Positions 25,195-35,300 of a DNA stretch of 64,000 bases are shown here, piece after piece; positions within the stretch are counted from its first letter, which is position 1, and each line of letters begins with the position of its first letter. The position numbers were made by a program, and so were the translations under genes. The notes under the pieces were generated by a model. It searched no databases. It saw only the letters and a list, made by a program, of their open reading frames with translations, and was not told the DNA's origin. The stretch spans positions 1-64,000 of the forward strand of contig PCBK01000188.1 in NCBI GenBank assembly GCA_002731275.1, written 5' to 3'. The DNA is from Deltaproteobacteria bacterium. Its GTDB lineage: Bacteria > Myxococcota_C > UBA6777.

Positions 25195-28100
25195 CTACGG
25201 TTTGCAAAGGGATTTGTATTGTATTTCAATTGTCGCGCCGGGGCTTGGGATCGCGCGATTGGAAAACACAATCTTGTTGGTCAAAGTATCGTATTCCCAG
25301 CCATACTGTTCGCTTCGTGGGATGACGATGCCATTGACACGTACCTGAAGAGTTTGCAGAGCAGGACGTTGAGATAACGCAAATTGTGAGCGGAGTTCTA
25401 TGCCTGTCTTGGCGAGTTGAACCATCATATTCCCCCAGTCCGTCGAACGAATACCCTGATAGTATCCATTTGTTTTGTTGGCCAGTTCATGGTACCTGCA
25501 TGAACCAAGGCAAGCACCTCCACTCACAATCGAAGGCCCAATGGCCGAGACGATGACTTGTTTGTTTTGCTTGGAGAAGAAGTCTTCAAAAAATGACTGA
25601 GATTTCGCTGAGACGTCATCTGTGTTGGAAGTGTATATGATCGATAGTGCCGCATCTGTTCGAATGAACCCATTATTGCATTGCAAGTCATTGAGAGTCG
25701 GTGGTGTGAGCGCTCGATATGTCGCTTCGAGGCCTTGTGGCTCTGTGCTTCCTGTGTTCCCGACGAGAAGATTTTGTTTGAGCAGCTGTGCAGCGTTCGG
25801 GGGGGATGATGTGATGAATGTTGACTTTGTCCCATGTAGACAACCTGGTGCTCGGCCTTCTGTGCAGGGAGGGCCATCTTTGCATGTCGTGCTGTCTGTG
25901 GAGATGACGCCTACGCGGTAGTCGACATTTTGTTGTGTGAGTGAGCGGAGGAAGAGTGGAATGTGTTGTGTGAGCTGTTGTTGGACGAAGGACATTGATT
26001 TGGTGTCGGCGACGACGAATAAATAATCGACGGTGGGGCGTTTTCTTTGCTGGAAGATCTCCTTCTCTTCGTTTGTCGCGTGACCTTTTCCTTGTATGGG
26101 GATGGATACTGTTGGCTGGGCTTTGACGTCTGTTTTGAGTTCGATGGTGGCGTGTTGATGGATTGCCTGTGTGGCTCGGAATGAGACTTGTATTTGTGCG
26201 TGCTTGGTTGCTGTAACAGTGAGGGGGAGTTTGGGGGTTTTTGTGATGGTGAATGCCTGTGTTGTTTGTGGATTCATGTTGATGGCGTCGATGTCAATGG
26301 ATGTTGGGCAATGTTCAGCGCCACTGTGGTAAATTGTGAGTGTTTTTGTCTGTGCTGTACAGTTGACGGATGAGCGACCAAAATCAACGATTGATGGGAT
26401 GGAGAGGAGACACGGATGGTTGGTTGTGCCTGAGAGCGGTAGTACAAGCGTAGGATACCTGCCGTCATTGCTGTCAATACCCAAAACCCAATGTTCATCT
26501 CCGACTTTTGTGGGAGTGTACTGGACGTTGACTTGCATTGTCTCTCCTCCCCGTAAACGCTTGGGGAGTAAGTTTTTTGCGAGGATGCTGAAAGGTGAAT
26601 GTCCCTTGTGCTGAGGGTGGTGGGTACTAAAGCGTCTGGGGAGACAATCACCCCAACTATCGTTGGTGACTGAAATTGTCATGGTTTTGGTCTGGCCTAT
26701 TGGGACAAAAGAAAAATCGAGTGCTCTAGGTTTTGCCACTATTCTGCATTCAGAGCCTTCAGGGACATATCCCATCAATGTCACCGTCCGAGTTGGCTGG
26801 ATAAGGTCATTTGTTTCGAGAATGAGCTTACCTTCTTTTACAGCCCTACCCATTGGGGAATACTGGATGATAATATGCATTTTAGAACCAGGGGGGATTG
26901 TTTGGTTTGGCTTGGATGGGTAAAGGATTTTGAAGTAGTCATGGTTTTGTTTTTCGAGATAAAAGTTGCGGACAAGGCAGGACGAACTTCCTACGTTTTC
27001 GATCCAGAGGTATCTTGGGCGGTGTGAGAACACTTCTTCTTTTTTTAATGGAGGTCTTATGATGCAACCATATGAGGCTACTTTGATAGGGACGTTTTTT
27101 GTTCCGACATTTGTGTCGATATGCATCTCACCTGCATCTGGGTATCTATCGGAGGGTGTATATTCGACGGTGATATCTTTGTGTGTATTTGGGGGGATGT
27201 TGAGGGGGAATGTCACTTTTTCCATGTCGAGACGCAGGTCATTGCTGTGGTATTGTGTGATCTTGATTCCATTTACAATGAGCGGAACATTTCCCAGAGC
27301 TCGTATTCTGAGCGTTCTTTTTAATGTTGACCCCCAAGGGATGTAGCGGAACATCAATAAGGTGTCTGGTTCTTTCATCCGGCAGTTTTTGTCTGGGCCA
27401 TAGGGATCCGTCACACAGGTGTGTTGATGATCGAGCCAATCGCAATCTGCGTCTGTTGTGCAAGGGGGATAGATGGGGATGGCTTCAAAGGAAGCGTAGG
27501 CGACATGACCTTTGACTTTGAGCGTTACTTGCTCGTTGGTTGGGGAGCTTTTGAAGACGAAGTGTCCCACTGATATGATGGGGGATTCTTGTGAAGGAGA
27601 GTATTGGATGTTGCATGTTACAGAAGCACCTTTGGGGATGATCGCCTTGGGGGCCTGATTCGAGAAGGTGAGGGAGAAGTCTTCTTTTCGACCTGACTTT
27701 ACGACAAATGAATCTGTTGTGAGGGTGATCTCTTCGTGTCCTCTGTTGTGGACCTCGCAAGTTTGGGTTGATGTGGTGTTTCTTGTAGTTTTTGGAAAGG
27801 AGAGGAGGGGGGCGCAGGAAAATTCGACACTTGGGTCAGGTATGGGAGGTGCAGGTTGGTGGAGGAGTTTGATATGAAAGAGCCCTTCGTTGCTGGCGTT
27901 CTCTGCGTTTTCAAGAGATAAGATCAGGTCTGCTTGGGCGTCTATGTTGTGTTTGGCTGTGTATGCAACGGTGAGTTTAATGTTGTGTTGTGTTCCAGGT
28001 TTGAGTGTAAATGGAAGAGCTGGGGGATGATGTAGCCTAAATGATTCGTAAGGGTTTTTGGGGATGAGGAGCGCGTGAATGATGAGATCGGCTTCTCCAT

Positions 28101-28272
28101 CATTATATATTGTGATGAAGCGCTGTTGTGTTTCGTGAAGGGGGACAGCCTGAAAAGTGATGATGTTATTCTCTTGGTTTGTCGAGAGGTGACCTTGCTG
28201 GTTTGATGTAAACCCACAACCTGCGAGCAAGAACAAAGTCAAAAACAGAAAGATGTGTTCACTTTTTTGCAT
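25195..28272 (-). CDS. Lipoprotein with choice-of-anchor-D repeats and a degenerate VWA domain
   Basis: The protein has 1025 residues and is a paralogue of the protein at 11207-14257 with the same plan. The signal peptide has lipobox LLAGC. Several ASPM-SPD-2-Hydin-type modules follow (ALDFSFVPIGQTKTMTISVT; IVDFGRSSVNCTAQ). A VWA-like domain starts near residue 740. The C-terminal beta module reads QVRVNG ... WEYDTLTNKIVF. At the MIDAS position the paralogue has DNSCS, here ADTKS: the metal-binding Asp is replaced by Ala with an Asp one residue later. An inserted CTTDADCDWLDHQHTC loop lies near residue 280. It was probably surface-anchored; the two genes diverged after an old duplication. Confidence 0.82.
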   Translation of the reverse strand: MQKSEHIFLFLTLFLLAGCGFTSNQQGHLSTNQENNIITFQAVPLHETQQRFITIYNDGEADLIIHALLIPKNPYESFRLHHPPALPFTLKPGTQHNIKLTVAYTAKHNIDAQADLILSLENAENASNEGLFHIKLLHQPAPPIPDPSVEFSCAPLLSFPKTTRNTTSTQTCEVHNRGHEEITLTTDSFVVKSGRKEDFSLTFSNQAPKAIIPKGASVTCNIQYSPSQESPIISVGHFVFKSSPTNEQVTLKVKGHVAYASFEAIPIYPPCTTDADCDWLDHQHTCVTDPYGPDKNCRMKEPDTLLMFRYIPWGSTLKRTLRIRALGNVPLIVNGIKITQYHSNDLRLDMEKVTFPLNIPPNTHKDITVEYTPSDRYPDAGEMHIDTNVGTKNVPIKVASYGCIIRPPLKKEEVFSHRPRYLWIENVGSSSCLVRNFYLEKQNHDYFKILYPSKPNQTIPPGSKMHIIIQYSPMGRAVKEGKLILETNDLIQPTRTVTLMGYVPEGSECRIVAKPRALDFSFVPIGQTKTMTISVTNDSWGDCLPRRFSTHHPQHKGHSPFSILAKNLLPKRLRGGETMQVNVQYTPTKVGDEHWVLGIDSNDGRYPTLVLPLSGTTNHPCLLSIPSIVDFGRSSVNCTAQTKTLTIYHSGAEHCPTSIDIDAINMNPQTTQAFTITKTPKLPLTVTATKHAQIQVSFRATQAIHQHATIELKTDVKAQPTVSIPIQGKGHATNEEKEIFQQRKRPTVDYLFVVADTKSMSFVQQQLTQHIPLFLRSLTQQNVDYRVGVISTDSTTCKDGPPCTEGRAPGCLHGTKSTFITSSPPNAAQLLKQNLLVGNTGSTEPQGLEATYRALTPPTLNDLQCNNGFIRTDAALSIIYTSNTDDVSAKSQSFFEDFFSKQNKQVIVSAIGPSIVSGGACLGSCRYHELANKTNGYYQGIRSTDWGNMMVQLAKTGIELRSQFALSQRPALQTLQVRVNGIVIPRSEQYGWEYDTLTNKIVFSNRAIPSPGATIEIQYKSLCKP

Positions 28273-28377
28273 GGGCTACCCTGTATTTTCTTCCATTGTG
28301 AGGTTGTCGGAGTCTTTGTCGTGACACATCCTTGGACGAACAGGAGCGTGTTGATTGGGAAGTTTTTTCTTTTTCTG

Positions 28378-28555
28378 CTTGGCATGGTGGGCTTGCCGCC
28401 CACACCCGCCTGGGGTCGTTGCCCCCAGACCCCGCAATGTTATCACATCGTTTGTGTTCCGACTTTGTCGTTGAGGGGTTGATGGTATCCTTCTCTGGAG
28501 ATGTATGTCTTTTGGGTTGACTTTGCATGTCGCAAGGGTTTGTTCTTTTTGATCG
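28378..28555 (+). repeat. Family A repeat, copy A4, long form
   Basis: The hairpins are GTGGGCttgccGCCCAC (28387-28403), CTGGGGtcgttgcCCCCAG, a mismatched CAATG/CATCG and CGACtttGTCG. The extra 3' block of the long form (GATGGTATCCTTCTCTGGAG ... TTGACTTTGCATGTCGCAAG) follows. It pairs with an inverted copy just downstream. Confidence 0.82.
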
Positions 28556-28561
28556 GGATTC

Positions 28562-28752
28562 TATATTGGTTTGGAGGTTGGGTTTGTGGTGTGTCTTTTG
28601 TGTTCACGCGAGAGCGTCGCTTTGCGACGGTTGAGCATATGCTCTTCCAAGCGCCGAAGGCGCAACACAAACAATGCGTGAGCATTGTGGGGTTCGGGGT
28701 CTGTGACCCCGAGCAGGTGTGGACGGCAAGTCCACAATGTATCAAGAAAAGA
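28562..28752 (-). repeat. Family A repeat, inverted partner A4b
   Basis: In reverse order relative to A4: CGTCGCtttGCGACG, GCGCCgaaGGCGC, CAATGcgtgagCATTG, TTCGGGGTctgtgACCCCGA and GTGGACggcaaGTCCAC, then ATCAAGAAAAGAGTT. Four of these hairpins correspond to A4 hairpins with changed, still paired stems. It ends 6 bases from the hydrolase stop codon. Confidence 0.82.
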
Positions 28753-28758
28753 GTTCCT

Positions 28759-29685
28759 CTATTTTTTGAGGAAGGAGAGGATATGCTTTGCGGTTTTGTG
28801 GGGATATTCGTTTTGGGGGAGGTGTCCACATTTCTTCATCATGATCCACTTCGAATCTTTGATCTGTGCGTGGTACACCTTACCGATAGCAGGTGCGACG
28901 ATGCGATCGTGGTCGCCCCATAAGATAAGCGTTGGGGTCGTAATATTCGCGACCTTGGCGTTGAGAAGATAATCTCTTCCTTTTCGGATGTCGTCGCCAA
29001 TTTTTTGATTCCATTTGGCATTTTTGATGGCTTGCTTGGTCAGGAAAGAGAGCACCGGTCCAGGGATACTTGGGAGCTTATAGAAGCATTTTTTGAGGAA
29101 GGTGAGGAAGTCCTTTTGGCTCTTCATTGGGTGACGACCTGGAGCGTAAGGGATACCCGTTTGGGGAGCTTTTACACCGGCTGCGTTGAGTAAGATGAGT
29201 TTGGAGACCTCTTTGGGATGACGCAAAGTATAGGCTGCTGCGATGTGTCCACCCATCGAGTTCCCCCCAAGTGCGAATTTCTTGTAACCGAGCTTTCCAA
29301 ACATTTTGTGGAAAATGGTGACCTGTGACGCGATGTCATAGCTCCGCTTGGTGTCGTGTGGAGATGTCCCAAAACCAGGAACTTCTGGTATTAAGACGCG
29401 GTATGTTTTGGTGAGCCACTTCGCCGTCTGAAGGAAGCTGATTTTGCTGTCACCAAAACCATGTATCAAGATCAACTTGGGCGCGTCTGCTTTTCCTCCC
29501 TCATAGTACGAGATGGGGTAACCATCGACGATGACTTTTTTGGCTGTCACACGGGCATTTCGTTCATAGCCCATGCGGACCATGCCGAGCAATAACTGGG
29601 GAAAGGCAAAGTAAATGATAAGACCAACAAGACCTAGAATCACGGGGAGCATTCCCCCAATCCAAAGCCACTTTCGTTTATTCAT
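28759..29685 (-). CDS. Membrane-anchored alpha/beta hydrolase
   Basis: The protein has 308 residues. One N-terminal membrane helix (~8-28) precedes an alpha/beta-hydrolase fold. The oxyanion motif HGFGDS is at 75-80, the nucleophile elbow GNSMGG (Ser143) at 141-146, the acid in WGDHD (Asp258) and His288 in CGHLP, so the triad is complete. AAGGAGG lies ~6 bases before ATG 29685. The closest look-alikes are esterase/lipase or C-C hydrolase-type proteins of the MhpC/BioH group; the substrate cannot be deduced. The stop is followed by a family A repeat. Confidence 0.85.
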   Translation of the reverse strand: MNKRKWLWIGGMLPVILGLVGLIIYFAFPQLLLGMVRMGYERNARVTAKKVIVDGYPISYYEGGKADAPKLILIHGFGDSKISFLQTAKWLTKTYRVLIPEVPGFGTSPHDTKRSYDIASQVTIFHKMFGKLGYKKFALGGNSMGGHIAAAYTLRHPKEVSKLILLNAAGVKAPQTGIPYAPGRHPMKSQKDFLTFLKKCFYKLPSIPGPVLSFLTKQAIKNAKWNQKIGDDIRKGRDYLLNAKVANITTPTLILWGDHDRIVAPAIGKVYHAQIKDSKWIMMKKCGHLPQNEYPHKTAKHILSFLKK

Positions 29686-29819
29686 CCGAGTCCTCCTTGG
29701 TTTTGGGTCGCTTCAAGGAAAAGCGACCTCGTCCTTGATGGATCGTGGCGAGTATACAAATCTGGTTCCTTGGAGGAAAGGTTCTTTTTGAATGTACTCG
29801 TTTTATCGAGTATTCACGG

Positions 29820-31451
29820 CTATGACAGCAGGACAAACAGGAGTTGGACAAACAGGATTTTAGCGATCATGGAGATGGGGAGAATCATGGTGAAACCGAT
29901 CGTCGGAAGTTTGTTCTCGGATTGGTCGATTGCGTATTCGAGGATGGCGGGTTGGTTGGCGACCATTCCTGTTAAAAAACTAAAGGGGATGCGTAAGATT
30001 TTGTAGCCAATCCACAAGGTGAAAAACGCCGTCAGGAAGCTTAACAGCAAAGAACATACAAAGAGCGCGCTCCCTCCACCTGCTTGCAATGTCGTCAAGA
30101 AGGTGTGTCCCGAGCGAATACCAATCCCCGCGAGAAGTAAAATCAAGCCAAATTGTCGAAGTGTTAGATTTGCACTGTAGGGAAGTGTCCAGATGATTGG
30201 ACCTGTACGCCTCAGCTGACCAAGGATCAAGGCAACAAGCATCGGACCACCTGCAAAGCCAAGTTTGAACGATAACCCTCCAGGGAATTGGAACGTCACC
30301 AAACCCATCAGCAAACCAAGCACCATCCCCGAACCAAAAGACATGAGATTGATGTGGCTGAGTGATTCGTAGCTGTTCCCAAAGAGGTCCGTCACCTCAT
30401 CGACATCTTTTTGTCTGGTGATGAGCTGTACGCGATCACCCAATTCGAGGATGGTCTCACTGCTCGCGAGGAGCTCTACGTCTCCTCGTTGTACACGTGT
30501 GATCAACGCCGGGAATTGTTCGATTAAGCTCAGTGACGCGATGGATTGTCCGACAACGGCAGTGTTGGAGACGAACAGCTTCAAAGACGCATACGATGAA
30601 TTTTCGTAAGAGATGTCTCTCTCGACTTCTTCTCCGAGGTATTGCGTCATCTTGTGGACGGCGTCGTATGAACCGACAATCACGATCTTGTCGTTGCGTT
30701 TGAGTCGTGTGTCCCAATGGCTTAGCTGGACCTCATCCCCTCGTTGGATTCGTGCAAACAGAATATTTCTGTCACTGTTCTTTGTGATGGTGCGCAGCTC
30801 GACATCTTCGAGGTCTTTGTTGGTGATCAAGACGGTCCTGCTGACGAGTTGGCTGTCGATCGCGTAGTCTTTGCGCAAAAGGTCTTCTTCTTTGCGATAA
30901 TCAATCCCCAACCATTTTTGGGCCGTGTGGATCGCGAGCATGACACCAATCACGCCCATGGGGTAGGAGAGAGAGTAACCAACGACGGCGTTTTTGGCTG
31001 CGTGTCCCAAATCGTCAAACTTATCGGAACTCTGAATAATGTCGAGCAATCCGGCGAGTGCGGGTGTGTTCGTCGTCACACCTGCGAACATCCCGGCAGA
31101 CATGGAGGCTCGAAAGTGAAAGAGGTAGTGGAGTCCGACTGTCGCGAGGGCCGAGAGGGTGAGCATCGCGAGCACGAAGATGATGTCTTTCGCGCCTCTG
31201 CGTTTAAAGGTCGCAAAGAAGCCTGGACCACTGCTGAGTCCGATGGTATAGACAAAGATTGCGAGTCCAAGCAAGATGATGATCTTGGGGACTTGAAGCT
31301 TGGGATCGAGGGCACCAAAGCCAAGGCCGACAAAGAGGACTGCGGCGACACCAAGGCGAGTTCCTGCGATGCGGATACTACCGAGCAGGTACCCAAACGC
31401 CGAGACGACGAAGAGAAGGAGTAATGGGTTCTCCTTGAGGATGGTGATCAT
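29820..31451 (-). CDS. AspT/YidE/YbjL-family transporter with two RCK_C domains
   Basis: The protein has 543 residues. Five or so N-terminal membrane helices (LLLFVVSAFGYLLGSIRIAG; IIILLGLAIFVYTIGLSSGP) carry the AspT-domain motif VGLGFGALDP and AGVTTNTPALAGLLD. Two TrkA-C/RCK_C regulatory domains lie in the middle (~205-370). A second set of helices repeats the motif set (GLVTFQFPGG; LILLLAGIGIRSG; GMVANQPAILEYA). This is the inverted-repeat plan of the aspartate:alanine exchanger family (TC 2.A.81). The substrate of non-AspT members is largely unknown, so amino-acid or dicarboxylate exchange is only a guess. GGGAGGGGAG lies a few bases before the ATG. Confidence 0.88.
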   Translation of the reverse strand: MITILKENPLLLLFVVSAFGYLLGSIRIAGTRLGVAAVLFVGLGFGALDPKLQVPKIIILLGLAIFVYTIGLSSGPGFFATFKRRGAKDIIFVLAMLTLSALATVGLHYLFHFRASMSAGMFAGVTTNTPALAGLLDIIQSSDKFDDLGHAAKNAVVGYSLSYPMGVIGVMLAIHTAQKWLGIDYRKEEDLLRKDYAIDSQLVSRTVLITNKDLEDVELRTITKNSDRNILFARIQRGDEVQLSHWDTRLKRNDKIVIVGSYDAVHKMTQYLGEEVERDISYENSSYASLKLFVSNTAVVGQSIASLSLIEQFPALITRVQRGDVELLASSETILELGDRVQLITRQKDVDEVTDLFGNSYESLSHINLMSFGSGMVLGLLMGLVTFQFPGGLSFKLGFAGGPMLVALILGQLRRTGPIIWTLPYSANLTLRQFGLILLLAGIGIRSGHTFLTTLQAGGGSALFVCSLLLSFLTAFFTLWIGYKILRIPFSFLTGMVANQPAILEYAIDQSENKLPTIGFTMILPISMIAKILFVQLLFVLLS

Positions 31452-32307
31452 GTATTCTCCCCTCCCTGCTGGGAGTTTCGACTATCTGAATGGGGCTCAT
31501 TGCATCTTTCTCCACGATGCATGCCTGCGTGTCGCAAGATACGGTGAGGTGTAGAAATGTCCAGTGGTCAATGCGAAGTTTTTCTTCTCACCAACCTGTT
31601 TTTTGGAGAGGCTCACACAAAAAAGGTTTTGTTTTGGGGGAAAATACTTTCAGAGCAGACTATGTATTTTTGTCTTGTGAGAAAATGTGAGACTTTTTTG
31701 TATTGGGGGGGGTCATTGTTGTTAACGAAGACGCGATGTGTCGAGACCTTGGTATTTTGTGAGAGTTCCTTGGTTTTTTGGTCGCACAGGAAGTGTCAGG
31801 GCGTTTGGTGGTGGTGTTTTTGTAAAAAATGTGTTGCAAGGGCAAGAGACGTTGTGACAGGATAATCCCCTGTTGCATGGTACAACCTACCTTGTGGCGA
31901 ATTTCGCAAAACCAAAAGTGTGTGGCTTTGTGGTTTCTTTGTCGGAGAACAATGTATGGCAACTACGTTCTCCTTGAGCTGTCCCTTTTACAATGTATCG
32001 AGAGGTCAAACATGAAATTCTTTTTCAACACTTGTTAAGCCCCCCTTCTGGTCGCTTTGAATTTTTTTGAAGGGACCAACACTTCACGTCGGATATTCGT
32101 AGACATCGAATCATCCGTATCGGTCTATGTTTTCTCTTTTTCTGAAAACTCCAAAGGATTGGACGTTTCATTTGTCGTTGTGTAAGCACGGTGAGATACT
32201 GTGTTTGTCCAACATCGATTTGCACGTAAGGCTCGGTATTCTATACGACAAGGAACGCTTTGTATCGCTTGCCTTTGTGCTCTTTTGCTCGAAATGAGGA
32301 GTAAAGA
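31452..32307. other. Gene-free stretch between divergent genes
   Basis: About 850 bases lie between the transporter start (minus) and the giant surface-protein start (plus). It presumably holds both promoters, but no clear -35/-10 pair was identified. Small frames here (for example 31557-31865) lack ribosome-binding sites and have implausible Trp/Cys/Phe-rich translations. Confidence 0.4.
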
Positions 32308-35300
32308 ATGAGGCAACTCCGTCCTGCATTTTTGTATGCTGTGGCCTTGGTGCTGAGTGTCGGAGCCACTTTGTGTTGGGCTCCATCTCAGGCTGAAGCC
32401 TCCCACTTTCGTGGTGGGACATTGAGTTATGTTTACAAGAGCGGTCGAACAGTCGATATCACTTTGGATACTTACTTTCGCCGCGGATTTTCCAACTGGT
32501 GCCCTTCAACAGGGACCTGTGTCGGCCGAACAATCAACGTCGGTTCGATCTCGACGGGTGATGGTGGCTCCATCTCAGCACAGCTGAGAGTTGTGTTTGA
32601 TGATCAAAATGGAAACAACGGTGTCATCATCGCAAGAAACACATTCACCTACACATATCGCGGAACAAGTCTTGGGCCGTTTGTGGCGAGCTGGCGAGGA
32701 GGGGCCTGGATTTCAGGTGCTTCTGGCCGCGCTGGCTCTAGCTGGAACTTGGAAACACAAGTTTGGCTTAACGGAAACACCGGACCAGACTTCAACTCTC
32801 CCACTTACTACGAGTGGTGTGCAGGTATTCCCTTTATCATCAACGTCAACGCAACGGACAAGGAAAATGATCCCATCACCTACCGTTTGCGATGGACACC
32901 TCGCGACAAAGATAGCTCTATTCCTGTCGCTGACAACGCAACGATCGATCAACTAGGGACCATTACTTGGCCCAAACCAAAAGCTGGCAACTGGGTCATC
33001 ACGCCTGAAGCAGAAGACTCCAAGAAAGCCACCGTTTACCGAGATTTTCTGTTGGTGGTTCGTGCGAGCTGTACCAACCGCGTTCCGACGATCGCTTTGA
33101 GTACATCGAGTGTACAAGTCAAACCTGGCATCAAGGCTTGCACAACTGTGACCGCATCCGACCCTGACGCCGGGCAGAAGCTTACATTCTTGGCCTTGCC
33201 ACAAAAGGTTGGTTCGACCCCCAATCCCTTGCCAAGCAACCAAAACAGCCCTGCGACGTTCCAGTATTGCTGGACACCCACGGCGCTGGATATTGGTGTA
33301 CACAAGATCCAAATGACCGTGACTGATACAGGCTCACCTGGACTGAGTGCGTTCAAGACATTTACTGTCAACGTCACAAAAGGTGATCCACCCACATTCA
33401 CGATCACAGGACCGACATCAGGCTACCCTGGACAGACCTTTTCATTTACTGTCAAAGCGACGGACCCCGATGGTAAGGCTATTTCTATCTTCAATATTGC
33501 GAACTTGCCGAGCTACTGTACCGCTGTCAAAACAGGCAGTGACCTCTACACCATAACGTGTAAGCCTACAACTGCCGACTCCGGCAAGAAAATCACTGTC
33601 GAAGTGACCGCTGTGGATGCTGACACAGAGGTTGGTAAGAGGAGCTTTGACATCGAAACACTCGTCAACAATCTCCCCAAGATTACGAGCACACCAGGGA
33701 CAACTGTGAATGAGCGGGCCACCTACACTTACAAAGTGACCGCAACAGACGCTGACGCTGGCGATACGCTTACGTATAAGATGACCAAAGGACCCAATGG
33801 CGCCGCGATGGGAGCCGGGAACACTGTCTCTTGGTCTCCTGCTGCTGCGGATCTTGGCAAGTCCTTTGATTTTGAAGTGGAAGTGTGTGACCAGAAAGGT
33901 GGCTGTATAAAGCAAGCCTGGAAAGTCACTGTCCTCAATGTCAACGATCCACCCAAGATTACTTCGACCGCGCCTTCTGATATCACACGTGATAACCCCC
34001 TCAACTACGACGCTGATGCGACAGATCCAGACACGGGCGACACCCTGACATGGTCCATCACAAAAGGGCCAGCCGGCGCCAGCATCAACGCAAGCACTGG
34101 CGTCTTGACGTGGTTACCTCCGACGTCTGATGAAGGGAAGTCCATCGATTTCACGATCAAGGTGTGCGACAAGGGTGGGCTTTGCGATACACAAAGCTTC
34201 AAAGTCAACGTCAAAAAACTCGCGAGTCCTCCACAGATCTTCGGAACACCTGAAGGAAACGCAACGGCGACGAAACCATACTCCTACAAACCTAGTGTCA
34301 TCGACAATGACACTGGCGATACACATACCTGGAAAGGAAACAAACTCCCCACAGGTGCAACGATTAACGCGAGCACAGGCGAAATTACCTGGACTCCTGC
34401 TGCCGCCGATGCCGGAAAAGAGTTTGATTTCGACATCGAAGTCTGTGATCAATCAGGACTTTGTGCCAAGCAAACCTGGACAGTTCGTGTCTCAACAGGG
34501 AACAACCTTCCTCAAATTATCGGCACACCCGGACAGACTGCGCAACGCGATCGTAACTACACATACGCTCCAACAGTCCGAGATCCTGACACTGGTGATA
34601 CACACACTTGGACCCTGGACAAGGGGCCTGCTGGTGCGTCTTTGGACCCAAAAACAGGGCGTTTGAATTGGACACCTGGGGCTGCTGATGTCGGTAAAGA
34701 TGTCGACTTCTCCATCAAAGTCTGTGATGCTGCCGGTGATTGCGCGAGCCAATCCTGGAAAGTCAATGTTCAATCCGGTCCCAACACACCTCCCCAGATC
34801 TCGACGACACCTGCGACTTCGGGAACTGTCAATCAGGCGTATACATATGTACCTGCCGTGATCGACCCCGATGCCAGTGATACTCATACATGGGCCTTGA
34901 AAAAGGGACCTGCTGGTGCGAGCTTTGAAGCCTCTACTGGGAAGCTCGACTGGACTCCTGCTGCCGGAGATGACGGAAAAGACATCGAGTTTGAGCTCGA
35001 AGTGTGTGATAACAGTGGAGCGTGTGCGATCCAAACGTGGAAAGTTCGCGTTGGAAATGGAAACAACCCACCTGTCATCGTTGGTGCGCCGAAAACAACG
35101 GCTTCTGTTGGTGTGCCTTACACCTTCAGCCCAAAAGTGACAGACGCTGACTCCGGAGATACACACACCTGGAAGGGGACAACGCTTCCGACTGGTGCGT
35201 CTATTGATTCGACGACTGGTGCGATCACCTGGACACCTGGTTCTGCGGACGCTGGCAAGCACTTCGATTTTGAGATTGAAGTGTGTGATGACAAAGGCGC

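Noticed and set aside
28501-28923. Plus-strand open frame in the A4/A4b pair, and similar frames at 40708-40962 and 44186-44623
   Set aside because: All lie on family A elements and translate repeat DNA. The last ~165 bases of the first overlap the hydrolase gene on the other strand.
31557-31865. 102-codon plus-strand frame between divergent genes
   Set aside because: No ribosome-binding site, and the Trp/Cys/Phe-rich translation looks random.
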